Assembly (NCBI RefSeq): GCF_003946325.1 | Contig: NZ_RHNT01000003.1 | Span: 40,512 to 104,511 of the forward strand | Length of the DNA: 64,000 nt | Direction of reading: 5' to 3' | DNA from: Companilactobacillus furfuricola | Lineage (GTDB): Bacteria > Bacillota > Bacilli > Lactobacillales > Lactobacillaceae | Shown: positions 1 to 8,988 of the stretch, piece by piece | How the letters are laid out: every line of letters begins with the position of its first letter | Numbering within the stretch: the first letter of the stretch is position 1 | Translations under genes and position numbers: made by a program | Notes under the pieces: generated by a model | Told to the model about the DNA's origin: nothing | Databases searched by the model: none | What the model saw: only the letters and a program-made list of their open reading frames with translations

Positions 1-605
1 TTCTTGGCCTTCTTTTCACTAACGATCTTGGCTTTGTCTTGGATGACTTTTTCTTTCTCAGCATTAGCAGCTTGTAAAGCTTCCATTTTGGCTTTAGATT
101 TGGCTTCGTCGACATTGCAACGGATCTTGAACGGTGGAAAACCAAGATTGAAATATTCACTTTGAATGCCTTCAGAAATGTCACCATTCATGAAATCGAC
201 CATAAATTTATTGGAAACTGAAAGGAAAAGTTGACCATTTTCCATATGTGGCGGATTTTCTTGGAGAAGCTGTGAAACTACTGGAGAATTCAAGTGTGCT
301 GTGCTCAAGACAAATTGCCAATAATCTTTGATAAGTTTTTCATCCAGTTGAGCATTGGGAACACGGATCTGAAAATCGACCGCCTTGATATCTTTGAAAC
401 CATCCGTCAAAGCTTGACGAAAAATCTTGAACTCATGGAACGGTAAAATATTGGCAAACTCAAAAAAGAAGGTCCAACTTTGTGACTGCTTATGGACCTC
501 GACCTTACTTAATTTAGCATCGTCAAATGAATGACTATTGGGCAAAATATTGTCTAATTTAATCTGTTGGATCAGAATTTTGAATAAATCTTTATTATCT
601 GACAT
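1..605 (-). CDS. polC: DNA polymerase III PolC-type alpha subunit, N-terminal fragment (runs off the left edge)
   Basis: Only the first 201 codons are in the window; the gene continues beyond position 1. The start is the ATG at 605-603, preceded by GAAAGG nine bases upstream. The residues seen match the N-terminal region of Gram-positive PolC, the replicative polymerase with built-in 3'-5' exonuclease: an early stretch MSDNKDLFKILIQQIKLDN, then the SQSWTFFFEFANILP block typical of the family. The end of the fragment is Lys/Ala/Glu-rich, as in the linker of this region. No catalytic motif is in view, so the call rests on the N-terminal similarity and on the cdsA-rseP-proS-polC order, which is conserved in Firmicutes. 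It follows proS by about 40 bp on the same strand with no terminator that I can see. Confidence 0.9.
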   Translation of the reverse strand, partial: MSDNKDLFKILIQQIKLDNILPNSHSFDDAKLSKVEVHKQSQSWTFFFEFANILPFHEFKIFRQALTDGFKDIKAVDFQIRVPNAQLDEKLIKDYWQFVLSTAHLNSPVVSQLLQENPPHMENGQLFLSVSNKFMVDFMNGDISEGIQSEYFNLGFPPFKIRCNVDEAKSKAKMEALQAANAEKEKVIQDKAKIVSEKKAK

Positions 606-645
606 AAAAAAATACCTTTCGTGAATAAAAAAAGCCTAAGCCTCA

Positions 646-2352
646 TTACTGATTCTTAAGCAAAATTTTTACCGAATTAACTAATTCGTCTTTGTTAACT
701 TCGATCGTTTCGCCAGTTTTACGTAGCTTAAGTTCAACGATCGAATCTACTGCCTTCTTACCAACAGTAATTCTAATTGGGAATCCCATTAAGTCGGAAT
801 CAGCAAACTTAACCCCAGCACGTTCATTTCGATCATCTAAAAGAACATCGAAATCTTCATCTTGAAGTAATTGAACGACTTCATCGCTAAGTTTTCTTTG
901 ATCATCATTGCTATATTTGATCGGTACGACATGAACTTGGAAAGGACTTAATTTGGCGGGCCAAACAATCCCATCCTCATCATTGTGTTGTTCAATTATA
1001 GCAGAAAGTAAACGTGAAATTCCAATACCATAACTCCCCATCAAAAGTGGTTGTTGTCTACCATTTTCATCGATGAAATTAGCTCCAAGTGAATTAGAAA
1101 ATCTCGTTCCCAATTTGAAAATATGCCCGATCTCAATTCCCTTAGTAAATTCAAGATGACCGTGTCCATCAGGAGATACTTCCCCTTCTTTGACCACTCG
1201 CACATCATTAAATTCTGGTTGTCCTTCGACGATATCTTCAAAATTTGCATTGATCAAATGTTTATCATCTTTGTTAGCACCAATGACAAAATTATCCAGC
1301 CCTTCGAGCGAACTATCGTAGATAACACGAACATCATCCGCAACACCATATGGAGAAATAAATCCTGGTGCACTCTTAAAGACTTTTCTAACCTCATCCG
1401 GACTAGCTTCTTCAACTAAATTAGCATTCAACAAATTACGAAGTTTAATGCTATTGACTTGATAGTCACCACGGATCATTACTAAAACAGGTTTGTCATC
1501 AGCCATAACGGCCACTGCCTTCATGATCTTAGTGGGTTCGATATTGAGAAATTTAGCTAAAGCATCGATCGTATGAGCATCTGGTGTTGCAATTTCTTCC
1601 ATTGGCAAATGCTTTTCGGAAGTAACCTGCTCAATTTTACTAGTGGCCATTTCCAAATTAGCAGAATAATTACTGTCATCAGAAAATACGATCGTATCTT
1701 CACCGATATCAGCAACAACTGAAAATTCCTTTGAATCAGTACCACCCATAGGTCCAGCATTACCGATGATCGTCCGATAATCTAATTTGCAAGCATCAAA
1801 AATATGCTTATAAGCAGTTTCCATCTGGTTAAAAATGATATCAGTCTGTTCATTATTGGCAGCAAATGAATAAGCGTCCTTCATATAAAACTCACGACCA
1901 CGGAGCAATCCATATCTAGGTCGATCTTCGTCACGATATTTAGGCTGCAATTCATAAAGCACCAAAGGTAGCTTCTTGTAACTATTTAATTGTTCTTTAA
2001 TAACACTGGTAAATGTTTCTTCATGAGTCGGGCCTAATATGAACTCTCGATTATGTCTATCTTCAAACGAAAACAAATTCTCACCGTATGTTTTTAAACG
2101 ACCGCTTTCCTTCCACAAATCTGCTGGTATCAATGCCGGCATCATCATTTCAACCGCATCGATTTTCTTCATTTCTTTACGGATTATCGTTTCGATCTTT
2201 AAAATAACATCCCAAGCTAACGGCAAGAGTGCATAAACTCCTGCAGATACTTGTCTGATATAGCCAGCACGCAGCATCAAATGATGACTTGTTGCTTCAG
2301 CATCAGATGGTATTTGTTTTAATGTTGGAATGTACATTCGAGATTGTTTCAT
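646..2352 (-). CDS. proS: Prolyl-tRNA synthetase
   Basis: Charges tRNA-Pro with proline in the cytoplasm. The 568 residues match the length of the bacterial-type enzyme. Class II motif 2 is seen at about residues 139-165 (YRDEDRPRYGLLRGREFYM) and motif 3 near 440-455 (GSYGIGISRLLSA). Between them lies the inserted editing domain (about 225-405) that removes mischarged Ala-tRNA-Pro; the C-terminal 100 residues are the anticodon-binding domain. It lies 15 bp after rseP in the same transcription direction. No T-box leader is present because there is no leader space, so expression probably follows the pyrH-to-polC operon. Confidence 0.97.
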   Translation of the reverse strand: MKQSRMYIPTLKQIPSDAEATSHHLMLRAGYIRQVSAGVYALLPLAWDVILKIETIIRKEMKKIDAVEMMMPALIPADLWKESGRLKTYGENLFSFEDRHNREFILGPTHEETFTSVIKEQLNSYKKLPLVLYELQPKYRDEDRPRYGLLRGREFYMKDAYSFAANNEQTDIIFNQMETAYKHIFDACKLDYRTIIGNAGPMGGTDSKEFSVVADIGEDTIVFSDDSNYSANLEMATSKIEQVTSEKHLPMEEIATPDAHTIDALAKFLNIEPTKIMKAVAVMADDKPVLVMIRGDYQVNSIKLRNLLNANLVEEASPDEVRKVFKSAPGFISPYGVADDVRVIYDSSLEGLDNFVIGANKDDKHLINANFEDIVEGQPEFNDVRVVKEGEVSPDGHGHLEFTKGIEIGHIFKLGTRFSNSLGANFIDENGRQQPLLMGSYGIGISRLLSAIIEQHNDEDGIVWPAKLSPFQVHVVPIKYSNDDQRKLSDEVVQLLQDEDFDVLLDDRNERAGVKFADSDLMGFPIRITVGKKAVDSIVELKLRKTGETIEVNKDELVNSVKILLKNQ

Positions 2353-2367
2353 TTTCGGTAGTACCCC

Positions 2368-3639
2368 CTATTTAATAAAGAATCTTTGAATATCGTTCCA
2401 AGTTACAGCAACCATTAGTAATACTAAGATCCCCACACCAATTAATGAAATAATTGTTTCATATTCTTCAGGAATTGGCTTACGTCTGATTGCTTCGACA
2501 ATGTTCATCACGATTTTTCCACCATCAAGGGCTGGAATCGGGATCAAGTTGACGATCCCTAAGTTTAGCGACAACATTGCCATAAATTGAATCACATATA
2601 CGATCCCCAAATGTGAGGCCTGCGAGGTCATTGAATAGATCCCGACGGGTCCAGCAAGTTGATTAATATTAAAACCACCAGTCAACATCTTTCCTAGTTG
2701 AGTGAAAATGGCTTGAGTAGTTTGAAAACTAGAAGTGAAGCCGTATTTTAATTTGGCAGCTACAGAATTATCCAACTGGGCAGCCACACCGATCATACCG
2801 TATGTCTCCCCGCCACTTTTGACACTCTTAGGAACAACTGTAACTTTCTTCGTTGTATCCTTCGATTTAACAGTCAAAGTGGTTTTCTTATTAGGACGTG
2901 CTTGAATAGCAGTGATCAATTCGGTCCAGTTATCTGTTTTCTTCCCATTGACTGCTGTAATAGTATCATTTTGCTTTAAACCAGCTTTTTGAGCGACACT
3001 GTTATGTTGAATCTCACCTAACTGATTAGTATTAGTCAATACGCCACCGCTCATCATGAAAGCAGCTAGGATCGACAATACAATGGCTAAAACGAAATTA
3101 TTAAAAGGTCCAGCAAAGTTAGTGATCATCCGTTTCCAGACCGAAACTGATTGAAGTTGAACATCACGAGGCGCAATTTGAACCTCAGTTCCGTCTTCTT
3201 CAACGATCGTGGCATCATGGTCGACCTCAAAACGCTTAGTTTCTGATTCATCACCGTTTTCGTAACCTTCGATAAACAAATCATCTACTAAATCTGCCTT
3301 GGAGATCTGTACCGGGACACCATTAGCGTCATAAACCTTGCTGGAGATAATAATTTTAGTCACTTTCCGATTATCGTCCATGACTAAAGAAGACATCGTC
3401 CCTGGTTTGATCTCAGAATCGTCGTCTTGTGACCCCGCCATTCTGACATATCCACCAAGGGGTAAGAGTCTTAATGTATAAGTTGTACTATTTTTGCGGT
3501 ACGCGACGATTTTTGGTCCCATTCCGACCGAAAATTCACGTACCAAAATTCCTGACTTTTTGGCAGCAATGTAATGTCCAAATTCATGAACGATCACTAA
3601 GATACCAAAAACAATTATAAATGTAATTATCGCGGTCAT
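2368..3639 (-). CDS. rseP: Site-2 zinc metalloprotease RseP/RasP
   Basis: Membrane-embedded protease that cuts transmembrane segments of anti-sigma factors and leftover signal peptides. The zinc-binding HEFGH is at residues 18-22, within the first membrane helix; a PDZ domain lies near the middle (VAQKAGLKQNDTITAVNG); the second active-site motif NLIPIPALDGG lies in a C-terminal helix. The start is placed at the ATG at 3639 because GGAGG sits five bases before it; an in-frame GTG at 3651 would put that Shine-Dalgarno sequence inside the gene. That gives 423 residues, normal for the family. It sits between cdsA and proS, the usual Firmicutes order. Confidence 0.96.
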   Translation of the reverse strand: MTAIITFIIVFGILVIVHEFGHYIAAKKSGILVREFSVGMGPKIVAYRKNSTTYTLRLLPLGGYVRMAGSQDDDSEIKPGTMSSLVMDDNRKVTKIIISSKVYDANGVPVQISKADLVDDLFIEGYENGDESETKRFEVDHDATIVEEDGTEVQIAPRDVQLQSVSVWKRMITNFAGPFNNFVLAIVLSILAAFMMSGGVLTNTNQLGEIQHNSVAQKAGLKQNDTITAVNGKKTDNWTELITAIQARPNKKTTLTVKSKDTTKKVTVVPKSVKSGGETYGMIGVAAQLDNSVAAKLKYGFTSSFQTTQAIFTQLGKMLTGGFNINQLAGPVGIYSMTSQASHLGIVYVIQFMAMLSLNLGIVNLIPIPALDGGKIVMNIVEAIRRKPIPEEYETIISLIGVGILVLLMVAVTWNDIQRFFIK

Positions 3640-3658
3640 TTTAACCTCCACGAAGCGA

Positions 3659-4453
3659 TTAGACTAAACCAAAAATATGTAACATTGGTAAAACAATTAA
3701 CATGCTATCGAATCTATCCAAAATACCGCCGTGGCCTGGCAAAATTTTACCCGAATCTTTGACCTTATAAAATCGCTTATAAGCCGATTCTATCAAATCA
3801 CCAATTTGACCGAAGATCGAAAGCACGAATGCAATCATCAACATATCGATCATTGGATATTTTTGAGGGACAAAAATCATGTAGATCCCAGAAAAAATCA
3901 GTGCACAAATTATTCCGGCAATCGTACCTTCCCATGTCTTGTTAGGACTAATTGCTGGCCATAGCTTATGTTTACCGATTTTTCTACCGAATGTATAGGC
4001 AAAAATATCAGTTGACCAAACAACAATCAATGCGAATAGTAAAAGACCTAAACCGGCTTTGGAATTCCGAACGGATGCTAAATAATGGAAACCGATCCCG
4101 ACATAAACCATAGTTATTGCCGAAATGGCTGAATCTTCAAAATTAAATTTATTCTTTGTAAAGACAGTGACCATCAACAACAGTACGACAAAGATATACA
4201 TGATATCTAAGCGGCTGAATCCATTGGGCAACCACCCATTGTAAAAGTTCAATGGGACTGCTAAAGCTAAAGTACCTAAGATAGTAATAATGAAGTCGAT
4301 TGACACTATTATACGCTTACGCATAATATAAATCTCAAAAACACCTACCATTGCTAAAGCACAAGCTGCGACCTCAAGCCAAATGCCACCAGCTAAAAGG
4401 ATCGGGATAAAAATTGCTAATGCAATAACAGCAGTGATTACACGTTGTTTCAT
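3659..4453 (-). CDS. cdsA: Phosphatidate cytidylyltransferase
   Basis: Makes CDP-diacylglycerol from phosphatidic acid and CTP, the branch point for anionic phospholipids. The 264-residue protein is almost entirely hydrophobic helices (about eight), and the C-terminal signature of the family is clear: KDSGKILPGHGGILDRFDS near residues 228-246. It lies 14 bp after uppS and 19 bp before rseP, so it is translated from the same message as the isoprenoid and protease genes. Substrate supply would come from PlsX and PlsC, both also encoded in this window. Confidence 0.96.
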   Translation of the reverse strand: MKQRVITAVIALAIFIPILLAGGIWLEVAACALAMVGVFEIYIMRKRIIVSIDFIITILGTLALAVPLNFYNGWLPNGFSRLDIMYIFVVLLLMVTVFTKNKFNFEDSAISAITMVYVGIGFHYLASVRNSKAGLGLLLFALIVVWSTDIFAYTFGRKIGKHKLWPAISPNKTWEGTIAGIICALIFSGIYMIFVPQKYPMIDMLMIAFVLSIFGQIGDLIESAYKRFYKVKDSGKILPGHGGILDRFDSMLIVLPMLHIFGLV

Positions 4454-4467
4454 AATTTTCCCCCAAG

Positions 4468-5211
4468 TTAAACAGTGCCGAATCTTCGGTCCCTGTCATT
4501 GTAAATCTTAATATCATTAACTAAGTCATCTGATGTAAAATCTGGCCAATATGCATCATCGAATACCATTTCAGTATACGCCATTTGCCACAATAAGAAG
4601 TTAGAGATCCGCTCTTCCCCACTAGTTCTGATCAAAAGATCAGGATCAGAATATTCACCTAGTATATGCGTGAACAATTCATCAGAGAAAACTTTCTCAT
4701 CGATCTGATCAGGTGAAAGTTCTCCCGCAATTGCTTTTTCAGCGATGATTTTAGTGGCATTAACAATTTCTGCACGTCCGCCATAGTTGAAAGCAAAATT
4801 GAGAATCATCCCAGTGTTGTCCTTAGTGTCTTCCATTGCCTTATCAACGACTTTTTTTGTCTTTGCGGGCAAATTATCTTTAAAGCCAGTGATTACGACG
4901 CGGATATTTTCTTTGATTAAATCAGGCATAAAAATCGAGAAAAAGTCCACTGGTAGTTTCATCAAAAAGTTGACTTCGGAACTTGGTCTCTTCCAATTTT
5001 CAGTTGAGAATGCGTATAAACTCAAGACTTTGACGCCTAGATTACTAGCAGATGTGGCGATCCGTTTAACGTTATTCATGCCTTCCTTATGACCGGCGAT
5101 ACGTGGTTGACCACTTCGCTTGGCCCAACGACCATTGCCATCCATAATAATGGCAATATGATCTGGTACGCGCAAATTGTTATTCTGCCCATCAATATTA
5201 TTTTCTGTCAT
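4468..5211 (-). CDS. uppS: Undecaprenyl diphosphate synthase (cis-prenyltransferase)
   Basis: Extends farnesyl diphosphate with isopentenyl units to the C55 lipid carrier used for peptidoglycan and wall polymers. The 247-residue protein carries the N-terminal catalytic block IAIIMDGNGRWAK (Asp of MDGNGRW binds magnesium and diphosphate) and the C-terminal LLIRTSGEERISNFLLWQ block with the IPP-binding arginines. A short polar N-terminal extension of about 15 residues precedes the conserved core. Farnesyl diphosphate would be supplied by the IspA homologue at 54157-55005. Confidence 0.97.
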   Translation of the reverse strand: MTENNIDGQNNNLRVPDHIAIIMDGNGRWAKRSGQPRIAGHKEGMNNVKRIATSASNLGVKVLSLYAFSTENWKRPSSEVNFLMKLPVDFFSIFMPDLIKENIRVVITGFKDNLPAKTKKVVDKAMEDTKDNTGMILNFAFNYGGRAEIVNATKIIAEKAIAGELSPDQIDEKVFSDELFTHILGEYSDPDLLIRTSGEERISNFLLWQMAYTEMVFDDAYWPDFTSDDLVNDIKIYNDRDRRFGTV

Positions 5212-5231
5212 AACACGATCGTTCTGAAGGA

Positions 5232-5792
5232 CTATCCTTCAGTGATTTCCTTTTCTTTTGATTCTGCTAATTTGTTGATACGATCAACAGCATCGTCAGT
5301 TACTTTTTGGATTTGGTCTTCGATATCATGAAAAGCATCCTCGGTAATATCACTATTCTTCAATTGTTTTTTGATAGAATCCATGCCCTCACGACGAACA
5401 TTTCTAACAGCAACACGAGCGTCTTCTGCTTCTTTACCAACCTTCTTAGCAATTTCTTTTCTACGTTCACCAGTTAGTTGTGGAATCACCAAACGGATGA
5501 CGTCACCATCATTAGCTGGATTCAATCCCAGGTCAGAAGAATTGATAGCGTGCTCGATAGCATCTAGTGCTGACTTATCATATGGTGAGATCAAAAGTAC
5601 ACGAGCTTCTGGAATATTAACAGAGGCAACTTGGTTTAATGGTACTAAAGTACCATAATATTCAACTTGTACGTTGCTTAAAATGGAAGCATTAGCTTTA
5701 CCTGCGCGAATGTTAGCTAGCTCGCGGTTCAAGACTTCAATAGAACTGTTCATTTTTTCTTTAGATGTTGTTATCGCAATATTTTCAGCCAT
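5232..5792 (-). CDS. frr: Ribosome recycling factor
   Basis: Splits post-termination ribosomes together with EF-G. The 186 residues match the family length of about 185. Recognisable segments are the LANIRAGKANASIL helix start, VQVEYYGTLVPLNQVASVNIPEARVL in domain II, and the RKEIAKKVGKEAEDARVAVRNVRRE helix in the C-terminal half. The stop codon of pyrH directly abuts the start region, and uppS follows 20 bp later, so the three are translationally close-packed. Confidence 0.98.
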   Translation of the reverse strand: MAENIAITTSKEKMNSSIEVLNRELANIRAGKANASILSNVQVEYYGTLVPLNQVASVNIPEARVLLISPYDKSALDAIEHAINSSDLGLNPANDGDVIRLVIPQLTGERRKEIAKKVGKEAEDARVAVRNVRREGMDSIKKQLKNSDITEDAFHDIEDQIQKVTDDAVDRINKLAESKEKEITEG

Positions 5793-6521
5793 TTATTTTG
5801 TACCACCCTTTATAATTGTTCCGATATTTTCACCTTGAACAACTTTTCGGATGTTCTCGGCTTTGTTCAGATTGAAAACGATCAATGGAATGTTGTTATC
5901 CATTGATAATGATGAAGCGGTTGAGTCCATTACACCTAAGTTCTTGTTAATAATATCAAGTTGAGATAATTCGTCATATTTCTTTGCAGCTGGGTCTTTC
6001 TTTGGATCAGCAGAATAAACACCGTCAACATTATTCTTAGCCATCAAAATAACGTCTGCTTCTATTTCTGCAGCACGTAATACAGCTGTTGTATCAGTAG
6101 AGAAGTAAGGATTACCAGTACCACCGGCAAAAATAACCACACGACCCTTTTCAAGATGTCTTACGGCTCTTCTTCTAATGTATGGTTCAGCTACTTGGCG
6201 CATCTCGATCGATGTTTGAACTCGTGTAGGTACGTCTAACTGTTCCAAGCCATCTTGAAGAGCAAGTCCATTCATAACTGTGGCCATCATACCCATGTAA
6301 TCTGCTTGAGCACGATCCATACCCATTTCGGCACCGGTCTCACCACGCCAGATATTTCCACCGCCACAAACAATGGCAATCTCAACACCTAGTTCATGAA
6401 TACTCTTGATTTGTTCGGCAACTTGCTTGATAACTGGTGGATTGATCCCGAATCCTTTTTCACCAGCTAAAGCCTCTCCAGAAACCTTTAAAATAACTCG
6501 ATTATATTTAATGTCAGGCAT
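5793..6521 (-). CDS. pyrH: UMP kinase
   Basis: Phosphorylates UMP to UDP in pyrimidine nucleotide synthesis. The 242 residues start with the amino-acid-kinase fold pattern [19 protein letters not shown] and contain the GGGNIWRG nucleotide loop and the conserved [20 protein letters not shown] block. It is the first gene of the group running to polC: a candidate promoter lies at 6557-6584 and AAGGAG precedes the start. The neighbouring tsf and rpsB are transcribed in the same direction but are closed by a terminator at 6793-6829. Confidence 0.97.
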   Translation of the reverse strand: MPDIKYNRVILKVSGEALAGEKGFGINPPVIKQVAEQIKSIHELGVEIAIVCGGGNIWRGETGAEMGMDRAQADYMGMMATVMNGLALQDGLEQLDVPTRVQTSIEMRQVAEPYIRRRAVRHLEKGRVVIFAGGTGNPYFSTDTTAVLRAAEIEADVILMAKNNVDGVYSADPKKDPAAKKYDELSQLDIINKNLGVMDSTASSLSMDNNIPLIVFNLNKAENIRKVVQGENIGTIIKGGTK

Positions 6522-6556
6522 AAGTGCACTCCTTTGATTTTACTATTTAATATTTT

Positions 6557-6584
6557 AACATACTAGCCTATTTAAGTTTACCAA
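6557..6584 (-). promoter_or_regulatory. Candidate sigma-A promoter for pyrH
   Basis: Reading the minus strand, TTGGTA (6584-6579) and TATGTT (6562-6557) are separated by 16 bases. It lies just upstream of the pyrH ribosome binding site and downstream of the tsf terminator, where a promoter is needed. The hexamers are imperfect, so other placements (for example TAAAAT just downstream as the -10) are possible. Confidence 0.4.
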
Positions 6585-6644
6585 CCGTATATTTTACATT
6601 AATTGTAGAGCGGATTAAAGCACATTTCACGTTATATCTTGATA

Positions 6645-6726
6645 TTAGCTAACAAAAATGGAAAACGCTCCGCTACATGACAACTTCTAAACCGCAAGTT
6701 GCTACCCCTTGAATCTTCAGAGAGCG
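6645..6726. repeat. Degenerate relic of the 167-bp intergenic repeat unit
   Basis: Positions 6645-6708 align by eye with the interior of the tandem units at 10650-10710 and 10820-10880. Shared blocks include TAGCTAACAAA, then GACAAC, a TCTAAACC-like block, and GCTACC in the same order and with similar spacing. A CAGAGAGCG 9-mer at 6718-6726 also occurs at the 5' arms at 10394 and 10436. The GGAGGCC core of the other copies is lost (GCAAGTT instead). The rest of the 325-bp gap between pyrH and tsf holds a promoter, a terminator and nothing else that I recognise. Confidence 0.55.
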
Positions 6727-6792
6727 AATAAGCTTATCGTCTCGAATTCATTTTTAGATCAGATAGCGTATTAAGGGTGATTGTTTCCAAAG

Positions 6793-6829
6793 AAAAAGGA
6801 CCGCTCAATTCTAATGAATTAAGCGATCC
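6793..6829 (-). terminator. Rho-independent terminator of rpsB-tsf
   Basis: On the minus strand a 14-bp stem (GGATCGCTTAATTC with GAATTGAGCGGTCC, two G-T pairs) with loop ATTA is followed by five Ts. It lies 18 bp after the tsf stop codon. Confidence 0.9.
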
Positions 6830-6846
6830 CCTCCATAACAAAATGA

Positions 6847-7725
6847 TTATTTCATTTGATTTTTAACTTCTTCAGCAAAATCTTCTTGTTTCTTTTCGAT
6901 ACCTTCTCCAACTTCGAAGCGAACGTAATCAACAAGTTTTGAGTTCTTTGATTCAACAAATTGTTGAACTGTCATATCAGAATCTTTAACAAATTCTTGA
7001 TCTGCTAAACTGATTTCTGAAAGGAACTTGTTAACACGGCCTTCAACGATACGAGGAATGATCTTTTCAGGTTTACCTTCAGCCTTTGTTTCTTCTGTGA
7101 AGATTTCCTTTTCATGTTCAAGAACATCACTAGGAACGTGGTCACGGTCAATGTAACGTGGGTTGATAGCTGCAACGTGCATAGCAACGTCTTTAGCAGC
7201 TTCTTCGTCTGAACCTTCAAGAATTGTAACAGCAGCAATCAAGCCACCATTGTGTAGGTATGAACCAAATACTTGTGAGTCTGTCTTGTCAAGCACTTTG
7301 AAACGTCTCAAAGTGATCTTTTCACCAATAACGGCTGTAAGACCTGTAACAGCATCTTGAATTGTACCTTCTGATACTTTAAGAGCTAATGCTTCTTCCA
7401 TATCTTTTGGTTCGTTCTCAACAATAGCCTTACCGATCTCATTTACGAGAGCTTTGAACTTGTCGTTTGATGAAACGAAGTCTGTTTCTGAGTTAACCTC
7501 GATCACAGCAGCTTTGTTTCCTGACACTTCGATGTGAGCTAAACCTTCAGCAGCAATACGGTCACCCTTCTTAGCAGCTTTAGCAATACCCTTTTCACGA
7601 AGTTCATCGATAGCTTTTTGCATATCTCCATCAGCAGATACTAAAGCTTTCTTAGCATCCATCATACCGACACTTGTCTTATCACGTAATTCTTTTACTT
7701 GAGCAGCAGTAATTTTCGCAGCCAT
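6847..7725 (-). CDS. tsf: Translation elongation factor Ts
   Basis: Guanine nucleotide exchange factor for EF-Tu. The start is set at the ATG at 7725 ([13 protein letters not shown]), which has GGAGG seven bases upstream; an upstream in-frame start would add ten residues not seen in the family. The 292 residues contain the N-terminal UBA-like domain with [19 protein letters not shown], then the core with [10 protein letters not shown], which contacts EF-Tu. It forms an operon with rpsB, 52 bp upstream, and a short GAGA-loop hairpin lies between them. Confidence 0.97.
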   Translation of the reverse strand: MAAKITAAQVKELRDKTSVGMMDAKKALVSADGDMQKAIDELREKGIAKAAKKGDRIAAEGLAHIEVSGNKAAVIEVNSETDFVSSNDKFKALVNEIGKAIVENEPKDMEEALALKVSEGTIQDAVTGLTAVIGEKITLRRFKVLDKTDSQVFGSYLHNGGLIAAVTILEGSDEEAAKDVAMHVAAINPRYIDRDHVPSDVLEHEKEIFTEETKAEGKPEKIIPRIVEGRVNKFLSEISLADQEFVKDSDMTVQQFVESKNSKLVDYVRFEVGEGIEKKQEDFAEEVKNQMK

Positions 7726-7749
7726 TAATAATCCTCCAGTCAATAAGAA

Positions 7750-7769
7750 AGTCATCTTCTCAGATGACT
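7750..7769 (-). promoter_or_regulatory. Hairpin with GAGA tetraloop between rpsB and tsf
   Basis: The minus strand reads AGTCATCT-GAGA-AGATGACT, a perfect 8-bp stem with a GNRA-type loop, followed by TTTC rather than a real T-tract. It could be a partial attenuator or an RNA processing site that sets the S2 to EF-Ts ratio; the weak T-run argues against full termination. Confidence 0.6.
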
Positions 7770-7777
7770 GATCTTAA

Positions 7778-8572
7778 TTATTTGTTTTCGTTATCACTCT
7801 TATTATCATCGTTTTCGGCAACATTTTCAATGGATTCTGCTTGATCTGCTGAATCTTCTTTGGCAAAGTCATCAGTTGTAACTGAATCTTCACCTTGTTT
7901 ACCTTCAACAATGGCATCAGCCATCTTAGAAACGATCAAACGTACGGCACGGATAGCGTCATCGTTTGATGGGATAATAACGTCGATTGGATCTGGATCT
8001 GTGTTTGTATCAACCATTGCAACGATAGGAATATTTAATTTCTTAGCTTCGTTAACAGCAATGTTTTCTTTGTGTGGATCAACGATAAACATAACATCTG
8101 GAATTCTTGGCATATCTTCGATACCACCAAGGAATTTCTCAAGTTTAGCTTCTTGCTTTTCAAGCAATGAAACTTCCTTCTTAGGTAGACGTTCGAATGT
8201 TCCGTCTTCTGACATAGCTTTGATTTCTTTTAATCTCTTAATACGTTTTTGGATTGTGTTCCAGTTTGTCAATGTTCCACCTAACCAACGATGGTTAACG
8301 TAGTATTGACCAGCACGTGTAGCTTCTTCAGCAATAGCATCTTGTGCTTGTTTCTTAGTACCAACAAACAAGAAGACACCGTCATCACCGGCAACGGCTT
8401 TCATATAATTGTAAGCATCGTCGATCATGCGTACTGTTTTTTGAAGATCAATGATATAAATACCATTTCTTTGTGTAAAGATGAAAGGCTTCATCTTTGG
8501 GTTCCAACGTCTTGTTTGGTGACCAAAGTGCACACCAGCTTCAAGAAGTTGTTTCATTGAAATAACTGACAT
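7778..8572 (-). CDS. rpsB: 30S ribosomal protein S2
   Basis: Small-subunit protein bound at the head-platform junction. The N-terminal [20 protein letters not shown] and the [21 protein letters not shown] signature are clear. The 264 residues include an acidic C-terminal tail of about 35 residues (many Asp, Glu, Asn, Ser), longer than the roughly 246-residue B. subtilis protein; such tails are common in lactobacilli. It has its own promoter at 8681-8709 and a leader of about 100 nt. Confidence 0.98.
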   Translation of the reverse strand: MSVISMKQLLEAGVHFGHQTRRWNPKMKPFIFTQRNGIYIIDLQKTVRMIDDAYNYMKAVAGDDGVFLFVGTKKQAQDAIAEEATRAGQYYVNHRWLGGTLTNWNTIQKRIKRLKEIKAMSEDGTFERLPKKEVSLLEKQEAKLEKFLGGIEDMPRIPDVMFIVDPHKENIAVNEAKKLNIPIVAMVDTNTDPDPIDVIIPSNDDAIRAVRLIVSKMADAIVEGKQGEDSVTTDDFAKEDSADQAESIENVAENDDNKSDNENK

Positions 8573-8680
8573 AAAAATTTCCTCCTGGTTTTTCCTCCAC
8601 TTAAATCTTTTCTACCCAAGACGGAATTTCCGCACCTTTGGATAGATCATTAAGTGTGTGTATTTTCAATACAAGCAAAT

Positions 8681-8709
8681 ATTATAGTGTAAAAAAGACA
8701 TTAAATCAA
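8681..8709 (-). promoter_or_regulatory. Promoter of rpsB-tsf
   Basis: On the minus strand TTGATT and a perfect TATAAT are separated by exactly 17 bases. The leader of about 100 nt to the rpsB start contains a small CGGA/TCCG inverted repeat near 8620 and two purine-rich stretches before the ATG. S2 autoregulates its own leader in other bacteria; whether it does so here cannot be told from the sequence. Confidence 0.8.
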
Positions 8710-8712
8710 GCA

Positions 8713-8988
8713 TTAATCCCAACTAATTCCGTGGTTTCGTAACAATTGTTCTTTTTGTTTTCGTCCCAATTTCTTGATGGCCGCTTCTCTTTTTAACGCT
8801 TCAGACTTATCGTGTAATCTTTCTTGGTACAGTAAGCGAACCGGACGACGAACTTTGGTGTACTTGGCACCCTTACCTCTGTTGTGCGTTTTGACTCGCT
8901 TATAAACGTCGTTTGACGTGCCGGTGTAAAAAGTTCCATCTGCACACAATAACATGTACACAAAATATCCCTCATTAGTCTCACTCAT
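8713..8988 (-). CDS. GIY-YIG domain protein of the UPF0213 (YazA-like) family
   Basis: A 91-residue single-domain GIY-YIG protein. The pattern YFVYMLLCADGTFYTGTSNDVYKRVKTHNRGKGAKYT places the two motif strands (YVYML-type and YTG) and the catalytic arginine of the helix, as in the small stand-alone nuclease-fold proteins of Firmicutes. The family has no settled function. It overlaps the methyltransferase gene by 8 bp, the same pairing as yabB-yazA in B. subtilis, so the two are translationally coupled. It ends just upstream of the rpsB promoter, with no obvious terminator. Confidence 0.9.
   Translation of the reverse strand: MSETNEGYFVYMLLCADGTFYTGTSNDVYKRVKTHNRGKGAKYTKVRRPVRLLYQERLHDKSEALKREAAIKKLGRKQKEQLLRNHGISWD

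Noticed and set aside
606..645. Possible terminator between proS and polC
   Set aside because: The AGGCTTAGGCTTTTTTT stretch on the minus strand is a direct repeat followed by Ts and does not form a stem.
2353..2367. T-box leader for proS
   Set aside because: Only 15 bases separate rseP and proS, so there is no leader.
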